From Tubulanus polymorphus (taxonomy: Eukaryota > Nemertea > Palaeonemertea > Tubulaniformes > Tubulanidae): 64,000 nucleotides of DNA. The stretch spans positions 8,383,450 through 8,447,449 of the forward strand of contig NC_134026.1 of assembly GCF_964204645.1 (NCBI RefSeq), read 5' to 3'. Both the position numbers and the translations under genes were made by a program. Shown piece after piece: positions 34,600 through 48,949 of this stretch; within the stretch, counting starts at the first letter, position 1; every line of letters begins with the position of its first letter. Under the pieces are notes generated by a model, which did not search any database, was not told the DNA's origin, and was given only the letters and a program-made list of their open reading frames with translations.

Positions 34600-34905
34600 C
34601 TAAGGCGGCTGCCAGCGACTCACTGCGAGACGTGATACTTCGCGCAACCGCCAGTTACAGCGTCGCAAACTGTGTTCTATTTTCTGCGACCAGACATGAC
34701 CGGCACTCTTCCAGTAGCAGAGCATATACACTGCTCTAGCGACTGGTAAATAGTCGCATATCATCACTGACCATTGCATCGCGGTTGACCTAATTTGCGA
34801 CCAGTTGCAACTGATCAGACCACCTTGCCTACCAAGCAATTGACCTTAATTGCGACCATTTTTGCGACCAGTTGCAACTGATCACCTTGCATCGCGAGCA
34901 ATCAT
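34600..34905. repeat. GCGAC-rich repeat, related to 50566-50862
   Basis: It has GCCAGCGACTCACTGCGAG near the left end and two copies of TGCGACCAGTTGCAACTGAT. Shared GACTCACTGCGA and CCAGCGAC words link it to the element at 50566. Confidence 0.5.
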
Positions 34906-36700
34906 ATTAAATCCATCGCTCTGGGCTTACTTAGAAAGGGTTCAAGCTGACTTCACTAATGACTATGCCTAGATTCATTGTTTGTTTTAACAGGCCGTCA
35001 CATTTTCGAAATGTTGAGAGTCTGTAATCCGTTGAATATATAGCATAAAGAGCCCTAGGAGTTAAATGCCTTGTATATTTGCACAATCTGAACCAACACA
35101 TTCTAATTCAGCTTAGTTCCTCCTATAGAAATCGCCTGTTATTCCATAACAACTGGGCTATTTGATTAGCGCAGTTGTATTAATGGGAGGCGTGCACTTA
35201 TTTCAACTCGAAACTGAAACATAATTGCGGGCGCTATTTATTTTTCGCACACTATAGTCTATAGAACGGATGGCGGTGGTACTGGATCCAGAATGAAAAT
35301 GATTTCTGATTATTTTTCAATTCATAAGTACTCCGATAATCAATCCCAGTACCCTGAAGAGACCTGAATGAATGAAGAATGCCATGAATGATGAGACCTG
35401 AAATGAATGATATGAGACCTGAATGAAGCAAATAAGGCAATTATCAGATCTATTCTCACGTATTCCGTGATTTGAGTACACTTAAGGCGGAGATGCCTTT
35501 TGCAAGACAATCGGTTCAACAATATAGTGCTGATCAATTTGAATCCGCAATATTTGGGGTATTCCCTCTTGTACTACATGATGTAGAATCTTCCCTCAAT
35601 CTTGCACTACATGAGGTAAAATTGTACCAGAGGAATCGTTCTATTATGTAAATTTTTTGCTGGGAATTTAAGGGAAATAAAGCTAGCACTGAGAATTTTA
35701 GGGTTTCTATACCTGCAAATTTGTTTTTCTTTTAAATTCTAGGGTTTTGAGGGGCCATATGAACGCTAGAAAATGGAACGAGGATGAGGAGCAGATTGTT
35801 GGGACCATACATTCAAAATTCAGAATTTTCCATGTCCTAGAACTTCAATACAATTAGCCATAGTTTGGCAATCACCGAATCCATGAAATACCAACATACG
35901 AATCAGATTACGGAACTACGGTCCCGATGTCTTCTTCGATGCCAGATAATTGAAACGGAACCGGGCTGTGCATCGAACGCCTTCCCGCTGGAAATATACA
36001 GTTTCGACAAAAATTTAATGGCCGCCTCATTTACGAATATCCAATCACCGCGAACGCTAATCTTTCTATGCATAAAAACATGAAGGGACGGGTTCTGGTC
36101 ACCGGTGACAAAGGAGCCTGCATCGAGGTGAAGAGATAAGACATTTTGTGATGATGGATGAGACCGATGTTGCCGGGAGAGATGCAAGAAATGTAATCAC
36201 GGAAAATTCTTCCGTACATGAAGTCCAGAATAGTCGTCGATGAGAAAACGCAGGATACAGATTGATGTCGATATTGCAGTTGACACGAGTTGGCTGCGAG
36301 TCGTTAGATAAAATGACCACTACGACGACCGTGAACCGAGGAACCACCGCGGCGACCGTGCAACCATCCCTTCGCTCGGGAAGCATCGCCGGATGCCAAT
36401 TCGGTAGAAATCCGGCCCAGTAAAACCGAACGCATCAGAATACGACCAGACCATTATCAAACCAGAAATCACGTTTCGTTTCGCTACTAATTTTTTCAGA
36501 AATGAGGAACAGCAACGCTAGCTATCCCACCTGATTGTGTGGTGAGCACTCGGACTTACGTTGTCGACACCAGTTCATTATCAAAGAACTTTAAACTTAA
36601 TTTCTAGGCTCCCGCATATTACCACAGCACCCACCAAATATACATTTTGTTCATTTTTCTACTGAGATATGGGTATAGTTTTCATTAGTATTCGATTTAT

Positions 36701-36808
36701 TGAAGAAAAGGTTCATTCAGTTTTCACTGAAATGAAGAAGACTACTAGCGAACCTGAAGAAAAGGTTCATTCAGTTTTAACTGAAATGTAGAAGACTACT
36801 AGCGAACC
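36701..36808. repeat. tandem duplication, 2 x 54 bp
   Basis: Units 36701-36754 and 36755-36808 both read TGAAGAAAAGGTTCATTCAG onward and differ at only two positions. Confidence 0.92.
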
Positions 36809-39800
36809 TGGTGGATCCTGGCTTGCCATAAGCGGAATCCTACACTGCCATAGGAGGTTTGAGGTTCCCAATATATGAACCGTTAGGGTTTAAACTCATT
36901 TTGCTATCCGACGTTGCAAATTCTGCATATTGGGCAGGGTCTTCATCGGCTCAAGCCGTCACTATAGCGATCGAGGTCAAATCGACGGCAAACGAGATAC
37001 CATCGGCGAACCAACTACTACGCAACCAACGGAAGCAATAAAAATGCATGAGAATAATAATCCCGTCGCTGCTGATTTCATGCAGGTACGCAGTAAGCGG
37101 GCCGAGATTCATTCATTCAGAAAATTACTCGGTAAATATACACACGATGCGCAGCGCCGGCGCATGAGCACGAAAAATCGAGCACCGATACCGATATGGC
37201 ACGCGGGCGAGTTCTTCAAACTATTTAGACGAGTGCCAGTCCTGTTGAATGGTACGAAAGTGTTTTATTACGTCCTCATTGGTGCTTGAGAATGCGATCG
37301 ATACCCCTTCAACGTGAAGAGCCATCGCTGGCCCATTCCGCCATTTCGCTGACATGAAGGATTTATATGCTTAAGTCTGTCGTTCGTCGTATCGCTTATT
37401 TCATACCGATATATATTTCACATCGATGTTGTCAATTCGGTTGCTGTCAAATGTGTTTCCATCTCGGCTCCGTTCAATGCCTGCGCAATGGCACCGAAAC
37501 GACAACGACGACGACAACGACATGACAAAAGTTTTCCCAGCCGAAAAACGAAGTTCAAACGCGCAATCTTTTAACGATACTATTCAAACTATTATTTACT
37601 TTCTATTTTATTGCCAGTTTCGCCCGGCGCGCTGCCGCGTAATAAATGACGACAACGCGCGAAGACAGTTTTTAATTTCCCATGTGTAAGCTGCAGATGA
37701 ATTTTAATCAGCGCATTAGATTTTTCCAGCGTATTAAATTTCAGGGGGCCCCGCTCGCCGGCGTAGTCGTCGGCTTGTATAGTCTTTAATGAAATTACAA
37801 TTCTGATGGATGATAAAATAAAATGCCGGGTGAATATCTCATTCATTCGCCGCCGACGCCCGCGCGCGAGCACGCCATGAAAGCGATATATTCAACAATT
37901 CGTCGTAAATTGAGTTTAACCGAAACACAATGTTAATTTCGAGCCGAATTGAATCGCGTTTCATTCGTTGCTGCCGCGCGCAATGACGCAATGAGCAGTC
38001 GGCCGGAAAGCGATTTAATTCAGTTACCGTAAAAAAACCCGTTACAATCATGTTTGCATACATTGATACCTCGTATATGCGTTAATTAAGGTGTTCTCCG
38101 TGAGTAGATGCGCGCGCAACGTCATCAATAATTGGTGCTTCGAAATCGCGATTAGAATTTCTGGCGCTTATTTTCTAACTAAATATATTCCATAACTCTT
38201 ATCTTATATTCGATAAATCTTCGTAACTATTTTTGAGAGATAGGGCACTACATCATCGATATATATCAGGGCTAGACTGGTTGCCTGTCAATTCAATCCA
38301 ATCCAATCATCGATATATTCAAATCCAAAATACCTTTATTGATCGTTGATGTTATAAATATCGGTGTTACATTGGCTGCCGGTCAACTCAATTCAATTAT
38401 CGACGCATTCAAAGTCAAAATAAATTATTGATCCTTAATATCATATGATTTATTCTATAGACCTATTATTCATTATTGACTAAAACAAGCTATATATACA
38501 TTATTTTTCGAGGCGTCGATATTGACCTTCAAGTTAGTTTTCTTGTTTAGGCAAGTTCTTTATTAACGTTGGATATATTTTTCAAAATTTGCACATCGAG
38601 AGACACAGCAGCCTTCGATTGTTAACATTTAACATTTCAAGAAATAAAAATCCCATTTCGCAAACTTAATTTCGGCGAAAAATTGATATCGACGTCGTCA
38701 ATTTTTCCAATACGAAAAAAAAGCAGTTGTCGCGAAGATATGTTCACCTTCGAATGCGATCGGGCACACCAATACCGGCGACACAAAAGGCTATTCTTCG
38801 ATGAAATCACCATAACTACGACGGAAATATCGCACCGACCAAAACATTGATTGACGGTTCATCGCGAAAAAAAAAAAAGCGATGGCGCGCACAATCGATG
38901 CCAACGAACGAACGACCGAAAGAAAGAAAGCTACCGACCATAAGCAGCTACTTTCATTGATGAATTTTTTATGCGCCGGTCTTTGTCTACAGCCATTCGT
39001 CCGGTCGGTCGGTATCTGTTTGCTTAAGCGGCGCAAAAAAATGAAAACCGTCGTCGTATTCGCGCGAATCAAAGGTGACACACTTGAGCAAAAAATTAAC
39101 CGATAAGAGCCAGCCGAAAGCGTAAGCAATAATCTCGTTCTCGTCACACATGCCCGTCGGACATTCGAAGACACCGAGCGCTGGCAGCTCGGCGCGTTGT
39201 CACCATGGCAATAGATCCCGATGATTTCGTTACCACGTCGTCGTCGAAAAATCCGACAAGACGTTTAATTCAACTTTGATTACGCGCATACGGTCGAGGT
39301 GAGGCATTTTTTGTAACCGGTCAAAAACGCTGCGCAAATACCTCTACAAACAGCTTCAACGATTAATACTCGTTACGGTTTATACCTTCACGCAGACCGA
39401 GGACCTTCCCGCGCGATTACATCGCGATCAAGAGGATTTGAATTAATACGCGCGCACGGCCACCGATTCAGACGACGGCATTTTCTATCGCCATGGGAAA
39501 CCGCTAAATTGGTGTACACGCAAAAAGTCTACTCCTGAATAAAGTAGTCGAACACGAAACTGTGGACATGCTCAAGTACATGAATAAACATAATGATCAA
39601 TCATACGCCGAGTGCCGCGGCATGTGTAGTCACACACACACACAGATTTACCGGGAGTGAGAGCGAAATATGCGATCGAAACGAAAGAATCAAAAGGCTG
39701 AACATAAAGCGATGAAACGGAAATGAACGCTGAAGAAATTAGCGTTTTATTAGTTATTACGAAAGACGCCGTAAAAATACGAGGTGTATAATAAAATGCT

Positions 39801-41699
39801 TCAAGGGAAAAGGTCATCGTTTGCGTTGTATTTACGCCGATTTGATCATCGGCGATATTCTCAAAGGGTTTTGTCAGGGTGCGTATTGAATATTGATGCA
39901 CAGCACTAGGGCGTACTCATCCCGCGCTGTTGTTGTATCATTTCGAAATCAGCTCGCGACCTTTGGAAAAAATATCGATGATCGCGGTACACGTAAACAC
40001 ATGCGTTGATCAGGATTCTATCGGAATTCTATCAACAGAGGGCGCCAGCGATGTAAGCATTGCATAACATCATTCCGAGCTGTTCGAAAATCGACGACGA
40101 TGACGATGATTTTTAGCATAAATACGTGTACTCATCACCAGCGTGGAAAAGAGGAAATAGCAGACAATGTCAATATTACGTTAGTAAAGCGAAACCCCAA
40201 GAAAGCTCGTCATCGCTGCTGCTGCTGCTGCTAAGGCTGAAGAGATGAAGAGACAGCATGCAGCATGTTATTATTTTTTATGAGACACACACACACACAC
40301 AAAAGGCTGGTTTTCTTGCACTTGTACTACAGCAAAACGGCAGATGTTGTACGAAGGCAAAAATGCAATTTACCCACGCGAGCATTACTCATATCTCTTG
40401 AAAACTGAGAGAAAGAATATATGAACCCGATACATGTTGTTTTTTTACTACCATTTTTACTACTACGGCTAGAAGTCGAATTTTATCTCTCTTCTTCGTA
40501 CGCGTTTTTTTACTACAACCATCCACTAATCATAGGAGGGAACTACGCATCAGCTCATATATATGCATATATAAACACACCAGTAAACTCGGTAGTAACT
40601 CGGTGTATGAATGTAGGAGCAGGGTTCGCTTGCACCGCCTCACTGACGACGGGATGAACGTTAGAATCCATTTCCATTTCGGAGCGTTTTCATGAAATCA
40701 GATATGCAGCATCACGTCGATGACCTTCTATTTCTGACAGTTCATTAAATCGAACAGGCGCTTACTACTTCTACACTACTACTACCTAGGTTTCCTCAAA
40801 CTGGCCTGATATTTGTGTGGCGCATCACGACATAATCCCAACTACTGCCAGTCCCCCCCCCCCCCTGTAATGCAATTTTCACAGCGCTCCGATGCGCCGG
40901 AATTTTGATGAACTCCCAAATTCGGCGAGTTTAAGAGTCACGAGTCTCTTAATGTTCAGGACTGATTGATCAGATTCCATTAAAGCACTAACAATTAATT
41001 ACGCCTCCCCGAAGCGGCGGCGACTGCGCGAGATTGCGACAATACATCAACTTATCGAACGCTCGCACCCGGGGCTAGCGCGCGAATCGTCGAAAATTGT
41101 ATTTTCTCGTGAAAATTCGCGAGACCGTACGATTGAAATTCACCGCTCGTGCGTATTCGTTTTCGCCGGAAGTCGAATTTCGATTAGCGGATCGTTTTTT
41201 CGCGTCTTCTCAATTTGCGCGCGAACGACGTGGCAATTGAAGGGAGGGGGAGGGGAACCGCGAGTCGAATTTCGTCATCACCGCCGATTTGAAACAACGA
41301 GGAAAAAATAAGCGCCCGTAATGACACAGCAAGAACGAGCCAATCAGTGCTAATTACATCAACGCAGTACGCCTTGATGTAGCCGATAGTCAACGACGGC
41401 TATCAAACAATTTGAGGTTTTTTAATTTCCCCAGACGTCCCGACGAACAGTTTGAAGGCACAATCTATCACCGCGAGGATTATCGTGAATGTAAGACGCA
41501 ACGCTGGGGAACGCGCCCCTTGACGGACAAATCCTACAATGTTGATTAACGCTATTGTATTGTCTCTGCCGGTTGCCCGTTTGCGCGAAACGAAATGCAA
41601 GCGGCGATTGCCAGAATCGTGTTTGCCCGTTGCGGTTTAAAGATATCGACTTAAAATTATTCGGCTATATACTCGTATACTGTTTTACGAAAATAGATT

Positions 41700-42410
41700 T
41701 GGAAAGGTTACGAGACGTAACCGTCAGATTTTCTAGGAACCAATTGATTACGGCTTTGCTGCGTTGTCAATCTCAAGGCGCATGTTAGAGAGAATTTCAA
41801 CAACGATCACACGGAGACTATTTGGCCCGGGCCAAATTGGCATAGATCAGGCTCGAGCCAAATTTGGCCCGTGTCCTTTCCAGTACCTGTTGCAGTTCAA
41901 ACTGTTGGCCCGTGCCAAATTTGGCCAAAAATGCTTGTTGCTTGCAGCTTTCATTGGGTTCAAATTTGGGAGCCTGAATTTCATAGTTGATCAAATATCT
42001 AAAACTATGGTGGAATGAGCTTCAGAGATATGTAAACTCATCTTCAATATACTGCCTTACAAAAATCCAATTGATTTGGGCTTTGCTGCGTTGTCGATCT
42101 CACAACTCATGTTGATGAGGATTTCATTGGTTCAAATTTGGGAGCCTCTGAAGAATGGGCTTCAGAGATATCTAACACATCTTCAATACACCGCCTTACA
42201 AAACATGCTTCGAAAGGTCAAGAGGCATACCGTCTACATTTCTGGGATCCAATTGATTAGGGCTTTGCTACATTGTCCATCTCAAGGCTCATGTTAGCGT
42301 CCAATTTCATCGGTTCGTACTCGGTAGCCTGGATTTTATAGTTTATCTAATATCTGAAACTTTAGAATAATGGGCTTCGAGATATCGTAGAACATCTTCA
42401 ATTGCTGCAT
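41700..42410. repeat. diverged tandem repeat of about 180 bp with a nested MITE
   Basis: The anchor CCAATTGATT followed by GGCTTTGCT recurs at 41740, 42066 and 42249. The second spacing is 183 bp; the first is 326 bp because a MITE copy of about 147 bp interrupts unit 1, leaving 179 bp. Units share TTCAAATTTGGGAGCCT and CTTCAATA-C-GCCTTACAAAA. A GAGAGAGACAGAGACAGACA tract follows at 42413. Confidence 0.8.
41803..41949 (+). mobile_element. AGCCGCGATC-type MITE, internally deleted, nested in tandem repeat
   Basis: It starts ACGATCACACGGAGACTA, contains TTTGGCCCGGGCCAAATTGG and ends near AAAAATGCTTGTTGCTTGC. It splits GAATTTCA from TTTCATTGGGTTC, which are continuous in the next tandem unit. 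Confidence 0.68.
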
Positions 42411-45400
42411 TAGAGAGAGAGAGACAGAGACAGACAATCATAGTAACTCTTCACTGATCTTGTTATGTAACATAATTAAGCCGAATATTATTCATCTTCT
42501 GCTTGGCTGGGTTGAAGTACATTAGCCAGGCACCCGACCTTCAGTATATCATACTGGTTATGTGGTGTATCGGTGAATCAGAGAGGCTGTTGTTGCGTAT
42601 TGCCTCAATTGTCGGGGAGAGAGCGAGAATGAATGCTTGTATTTGATAGATCTATGATGGATGTAGAATATATCGATACGCCCCGGCGTTCAGCGTCAAT
42701 CTGAACTTGAAATAGACTTCAGGAATCAATGGGCGCCACGGATTTACGCAATCATGCGTACACACGGCGCCGTGTGACCATATTCTACGTAAATTACACA
42801 CGCACACTTTGAAGTGTTCGTTCGATCATAACGAATTCTCGTCGTATCGATATACCCGCGGTGACTAATTTCGGCAACGGACATCGCCGCAACACTGACA
42901 GGAGGCAAATCAACCCATGCGACTGGCTTCAAGGAATTGAATTGTCTTCATACGAAATTACGAAATCAAACACTACAGCCTTGTTGGCCACGAGACCCGG
43001 AATTGACTGAACCCGAGTTCAGCATATCCCCAGTAGGCAACCTTTATTAACGGTGTTCCCAATTTATGTAACCCAATTATATTTTACTTATATAAAATAA
43101 GGATATAATATTGTTGTTTCAGTTTCATGGCCAGCGGAAGTAATTTGGGATCGGTACACCAAAGGGTTAATAGAACTTCTTTCGAAAGGGTAGAGGTGTT
43201 ACCAGCAAGCGCCAAAAGTACAGGGGGTTCTGGGCGCCAGAATTAGTACTTTTTGACACAAGTTTTGATCTCATAAAGTCTAGACAAGACACCTGGGTAA
43301 CTGTTTATTCGTGAAAGCGTTACTAGACTACACTAGTTTTACAACTGAGAGAAGTGACAGTTAAGATGACGATTACGTAAATATTTCATTACCAAATTCC
43401 GCATCGCCTAGAATATCATATTTTGCGAGGTGTGGGGACCGGGGCAGGTGCTCGATTAGGAAGGATATACAGTCTTCCTACACGCATGCACGTGCTTCTC
43501 TCGCGTAGTAGGCTTTCGCCTGATAAGCTTTATCCTCTCCCTCTCGCTCGAAAAAAAAAATTACCCTACCGCCTGGGAAGATAATCTGGCGTAAACAAAG
43601 ACACCAGCCATGGAGCGGACCAATCATGCAGAAATGGCATGCCTCAACAGATAATACCGAAGCTGCGCGGCTATAATAAGTAAATAGAAGTTGTCAGAAT
43701 GATGTATATCCAGATATCCCTTACAGTAATTGGTTCGGCCCGATCATCATCATCGCAGCCCAATCAAAATATCGAGATAGATTCCCCGGCGCGCGTTTGT
43801 AACCAAACTGTTAACTAATTACTAAGACTGTATACACGGCGAAAAAGTAATTTCGTAAATTCATCGACGATGAGTACGGCTAGAATAAAATGATACATCG
43901 CGTCTCGTAATTGGGTCACTTTTGTAAACCGCGATAAAATTTGTACTAATCAGTTCATTTCAATAACAGTTATGGGTATGGTGAACTATGGTGATCATGA
44001 TTTAAAAAAATAGATGTAATGTACAGGGTAGATATAGGCAGCCGGCTGGGTTAACTTATAACTTCAGCAGAAATGAGAAAGGAGGTATCGAGTTTTTCAT
44101 TTTTCATCGTGTATCAACGGAAAGTTCGCCAAAATTGAGTCCTGATTCTCAAAGCGTGCAATAACCTGAATCAAAAAATCGAATGATACTCTCAGGTGAC
44201 ATGTCTGAAAAGCTGTACTTCAAAAAACATCACCCGAGCCCTAATGAGCTAGTGCTTACTGCCTTAAATGGAAATGTTTATCAAGTGCCTATTTGAAGTT
44301 TGTATGAGACGAGAGAGCGCAATTAAATCTACAGGTATTAGCATTCATTTTGAAGCGTAGATTTGGAATTTTCGATGGTTGTCGCAGACTTCTGAAATGT
44401 CACCATTACGGGGGTGGATCCTAGGAAAATTCGAAGGCCAGGGTCCAGAAGATAAGAATAGCCTCATTCTAGGATAATGCAGCAATTACCGGGGGCCCAA
44501 CCTCTGTGTTAATATATATTTTTGAAAAAAATACATCCTAAAAGATACACATTCCGAGAGGATGAGTATCAAATTTGCAGGTTTTAACCATTTCTAGCTC
44601 GACAAATAAAGGGCAACTTCAGCGAGCGGGCAGGAGTCCGGACCCACCCAAGACAACCCCCCTAAATACATCTGAAACGAAGCTACTACTTGAGGTATAC
44701 CCCTGAAGGGCGACTGATATCATGCAGCCCAAAGATGAACAGAATAATGCTGTGCACAGACAACGAACAGCATTTCAGCCAACTCCACACACAATTAATT
44801 CAGCATATACCACGACATGAAGCAGACAAGATGTATATATATACATCCGATTTATTAGAAATGTATCTAACAATAACTAGATGAATGACTTCAACTATAT
44901 TCATATTCATGGTTAATAGAACTGTCATAAATCAGTGCATCGGCACATAATGTATATACCGCACACACAGAGAGAGAGGGAGAGAGAGAGAGAGATGAGG
45001 GGAAGGAGAGTAAAGAGGTAGAGAGCGGAGAGAGGCAACCGTGGCATCTTAAAAACTGCGGTAGCTGATTCCGTGTACATCGAGAACTCAGCACCGACCT
45101 CCGAGCGGCGACAATAATCTCATATACGCTATTAATGGCGAATTCGCGCGGATAAAGACAAAGCTAACAAAAAGGCTTGCCCGGATAACGAAACTAACAA
45201 CGCAACTCGCAGATTCGCAGAAGCGGCCCTTGATCACGAATGAACAGAAGCATGTTCGACGTTTAATCCGCTCTCAGAAGTCTTAAAGTATCTTCCGATT
45301 AATTCCGCCAAAGGAAAGAGAAATTAAAGTACGACGAGAGGCTTAATTCGCGTTGTTTTTTCGCACCGAAAAACAATTTTCAAACGCCAGATTTAAGTCA

Positions 45401-46477
45401 ACCTTGCGGCGCGTGCGTGTGAGAGCACTGTTATTTTTCCCGAAATCATGCGACCATTTTCCACGTGACCGTTTCCCATGCGACAGGCTTTCGATTTTCT
45501 GCCACTATTCTTATGGGTGGTGTGCATCGAAATGACGACGACGGAGACCCTGTGATTTAATTAGCATCTCAAATGGATTTTAACCACCGAAGGTCGCGCA
45601 CCTATTAAATATGAATATTTAGCGTATAGCTGATGGAATATTTAGGGAAATGCGGGGCGCTGAGGTCGACGCGAAGTTTTCAATCACTCCCCGCCCATCG
45701 GGGCTGTAGTAGTGACAATGTCACACACTCGACGCATGATTAATTGGTTCCTCGTGTGTATACGGGACAACGACGCTGCTACATCTAATCTCAGGCGGAG
45801 AAAAAATCTGGCCGGAGTATTTCAAGCGATGACAGAGGATACAGCGAACACGCGATGCAACTGTATCTGTTTCTTCTTCGCTCTCGAAAATTGTGCCACC
45901 GACGACAAAGACGACAACAAAGTCATCCGCTACAAATATATTCTACGACACCATCGCCTCACTAGTTGCCATCTTTCATAAAAGCGCGCCGCGAATAATA
46001 TCCCGAGAAGGCAATGCACTTGACATTAATATTCGTAAATGCTTCGGCAGCGGTAGTTAATTCTACATGCTGCCATAACTGATCGCGATCGCGATTTATG
46101 TTTCCAGCTTGCCACATGGCACATAAAAACAATCACAACTCGGAAATCACTTTCGATAGAGAAATGCCTGCTCCTGCGAGAGGCCGCTTTTTATGCGCTT
46201 TCAATTTCATTGCCCGTCCCGGAGCCGAGTAAAATTTTACACACCAGTGCCCCGGGGAGTGCTCAACTTGGCATAGATGGATGAGCGAAAAGCGCGGCCC
46301 CGGCGAAGAAGATTATTTCGAGACAGAGAGAGAGAGATTCAGCTCGAAACGCCGGAACGGTTCCAGATCAGACGCTTCAAGACGCAGCCGTATAATCTTG
46401 TATTGAATGAAAATTCGACGGCGCATTGAAGCAGAACTGCGAGTTTGAATCGAGTCTGACGAAAACCCGAACGCAAG

Positions 46478-46762
46478 TCGCCTGATCGCGGGGAGACGAT
46501 TGGGCCCGGGCGAAATTGGCACCGATCAGAATCGAATTTGGCCTACGCCTAATTGGAGAGCGTGATCCCCCGTAAATCACTAACTCAATACTAAAATAAT
46601 GTTGGACAAAGCGAAATGAGTCACTTCCGGAACCAGTTGCAATTCACGCCCAATGTGACCCAAGCTTGGTCCGTTTTTGGTCGGGCCAAACAGGTAGGTG
46701 CCTATTTGGCACCAGTGTGAGCGGTTGTATCGGGTGAAAAACGCTGGTGCGCTATCGAGGCT
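46478..46762 (+). mobile_element. AGCCGCGATC-type MITE copy
   Basis: It starts CGCCTGATCGCGGGGAGACG, has GGGCCCGGGCGAAATTGGCA, the core ACAAAGCGAAATGAGTCAC and CAGTTGCAATTCACGCCC, and ends GCGCTATCGAGGCT. The ends have diverged. Confidence 0.68.
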
Positions 46763-48220
46763 GTAATCTAGGCAATACAGAAGACCGCGTTTAACCCGGG
46801 ATGGCGTATAATCTTAAGTCAGTGATCTTCACACCGGAATTCAAACAATGTGCTACGGGGTCCTTTAATCAACTCGCGATCGACGGTTCGCAAATACTCG
46901 ACAGATCACACGCAGTCGGCGGGGCTCGCGCCATTCAAATCAAAATGGTTTCCTGTTGTTGGAACGCTGAAAAGCACCTCAGCCGGCTCGAGAAAGCGAA
47001 AGCGCACGAGGGGACTGCCGCGGCAAGTCAAACATTGGCGCAGCAAGGCAATCAACGCCGGCGGTAACCGGCATTATGCAATAAGCTGTGTTCGGAGAGC
47101 GAATTTACACAAATTGGAATACACCCGCTGCAAGTCGAAATCGAATTGAGGATGCACGACGCGTTCGCAAATTCGAGCAATAAAACGTTCGCATGATCAG
47201 CTTATACATTGTGCATTTGAAATAAATAGAGCCCGCAGACGACAACGCTAGTCATCACCATTCAACATTCATTTAACACGATTTTCTACTTTTCCGTCGA
47301 CGCGTGAAAAAACTATTCACAGTAACTCAAAGTTAATATAGTGTGACGAAATTTCTTGAAGTCCTATCATAACAGTTGAAAAAAACGATCATAAATGGTT
47401 TAAACTTCAAAATATTCATGTAATTGTCTATTCATTGAATACCATTCAACTAGGATTTTGACCAAAAAATTGGTATTGTGTGAGGGAATTTTAGAGTTTA
47501 AACAGTTTATTTTTAAAGAGCCTATGCATACGTGAATTCTAAATTCACCGGGAACCGAGGGCCAGAATTCTTTCACTGACAATCCTGTATCCCGAAAACA
47601 ATTTCAAAGAATTCTCGGTCAAGACATGACTAGTTTAGTAATGCGTTTTAAGCAACTTCAACTCCTTAATCTTTATTCGTAACAACGAAATTGTAATCGA
47701 GTCCCAGGAGCTCCTCGCGATTTTGTCAACATTTCTTTCCTTTCGAAAGGAACAATCGGATCGAATCTGGAGACAATTCAAATTCAGACGGATCGACGAA
47801 GCGTCGGAAAGATAACACAATCACGTCGTTGTCTTATTGGAAGGGAACGTTGACCAGCGCGCGACCTTGAATGAATCACACGACGCAACTTTTAAACACC
47901 ATTCGAGAGACGCGGAGAGAACAACATTCGAATTGAAAAGAAATATAATTAGGACGCACACAAATCTCTACGCCGCATTGAAACGCGGCGGCTACAATCA
48001 CATTTCCTCGCACGCCTGATCAACGCAGTCGGTTTCTATTATGAAATTACGAACCGCGCGAATCATTAGGAACACACTCTGCGCTTTCCGAATCATCATC
48101 CATCGCCGAACCCGAGCGATGCGATGCCGGGCGCGATGAATACATTGTAGCTTCCATACAATGCGACACAGTGAATTATTCGCATAAATATTTGTGAACA
48201 TTTAGCCAATAAGACAATAA

Positions 48221-48222
<2 letters not shown>

Positions 48223-48254
<32 letters not shown>
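48223..48254. repeat. (TA)n microsatellite
   Basis: Short TA array of about 32 bp. Confidence 0.9.
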
Positions 48255-48256
<2 letters not shown>

Positions 48257-48696
48257 TTACACACAGTGAATTTTCAATCCGGTTGATACCTACTAATAAT
48301 AATGACGACTAGTGGTAAGGTATTCTCTCTCTCTCTCTCTACACACGTGGCAATATTCCAGGGGCATTGATTATCTCGGTTGCGAAATTCTTGTTTCGTA
48401 TCTATCCCAATTTATCAAAGTCGTGAATATCGAGGGGTTAAATATCTCTAGACACCGCTTTGGGCAAAAGGAAAATCATATCGCAACTAGAGAGAGAGAG
48501 AGAGAGACATAGAGAGATGCGCGCACCACCGTAGCTGCCATAATTGTTTGAGTTGTCGATAGACCCTGCGAACGTATTCTACTACTATACATAGTGTCTT
48601 CGCTGCAAATGCATAAATCACCGAGAGACGCTCGGGACGAGAACAATAGTTTCCGAATTGCAGGCGTAAATATCTAGATTGAGCCGATGTATTTAT

Positions 48697-48949
48697 AGCC
48701 GCGATCCCACATGAGAACGCTATCAGCCCGGAACAACAGTTTGACCGTTTGGCCCGACGATAAACGTTCGATCCAGGCTTGAACCGAATTTCAGCGCGGG
48801 TCAAATTATCGCGTTGAATATCGCAACTGGTTCCGAAAGTGACTCACTTTGCTTTGTTTAAACATTGTTTAGTATCGAGCGAGAGGTTTATGTGGGCATG
48901 GGATGAAATTCGGGGGGGGGGGGTGGTGGGGCAACGTGTGATCGCGGCT
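48697..48949 (-). mobile_element. AGCCGCGATC-type MITE, full copy with TAT flanks
   Basis: The ends AGCCGCGATCCCAC and GTGTGATCGCGGCT are inverted repeats, and TAT lies outside each (48694-48696 and 48950-48952). The interior is the reverse complement of the copy at 9703 (CACTTTGCTTTGTTTAAAC, TTTAGTATCGAGCGAGAGGT). A G12 run at 48912-48923 is an insertion or slippage tract. Confidence 0.78.

Noticed and set aside
41700-42410. Regularly spaced repeats that might suggest a CRISPR-like array
   Set aside because: Only three diverged units of about 180 bp in a eukaryotic intron-like setting; no short identical repeats with unique spacers.
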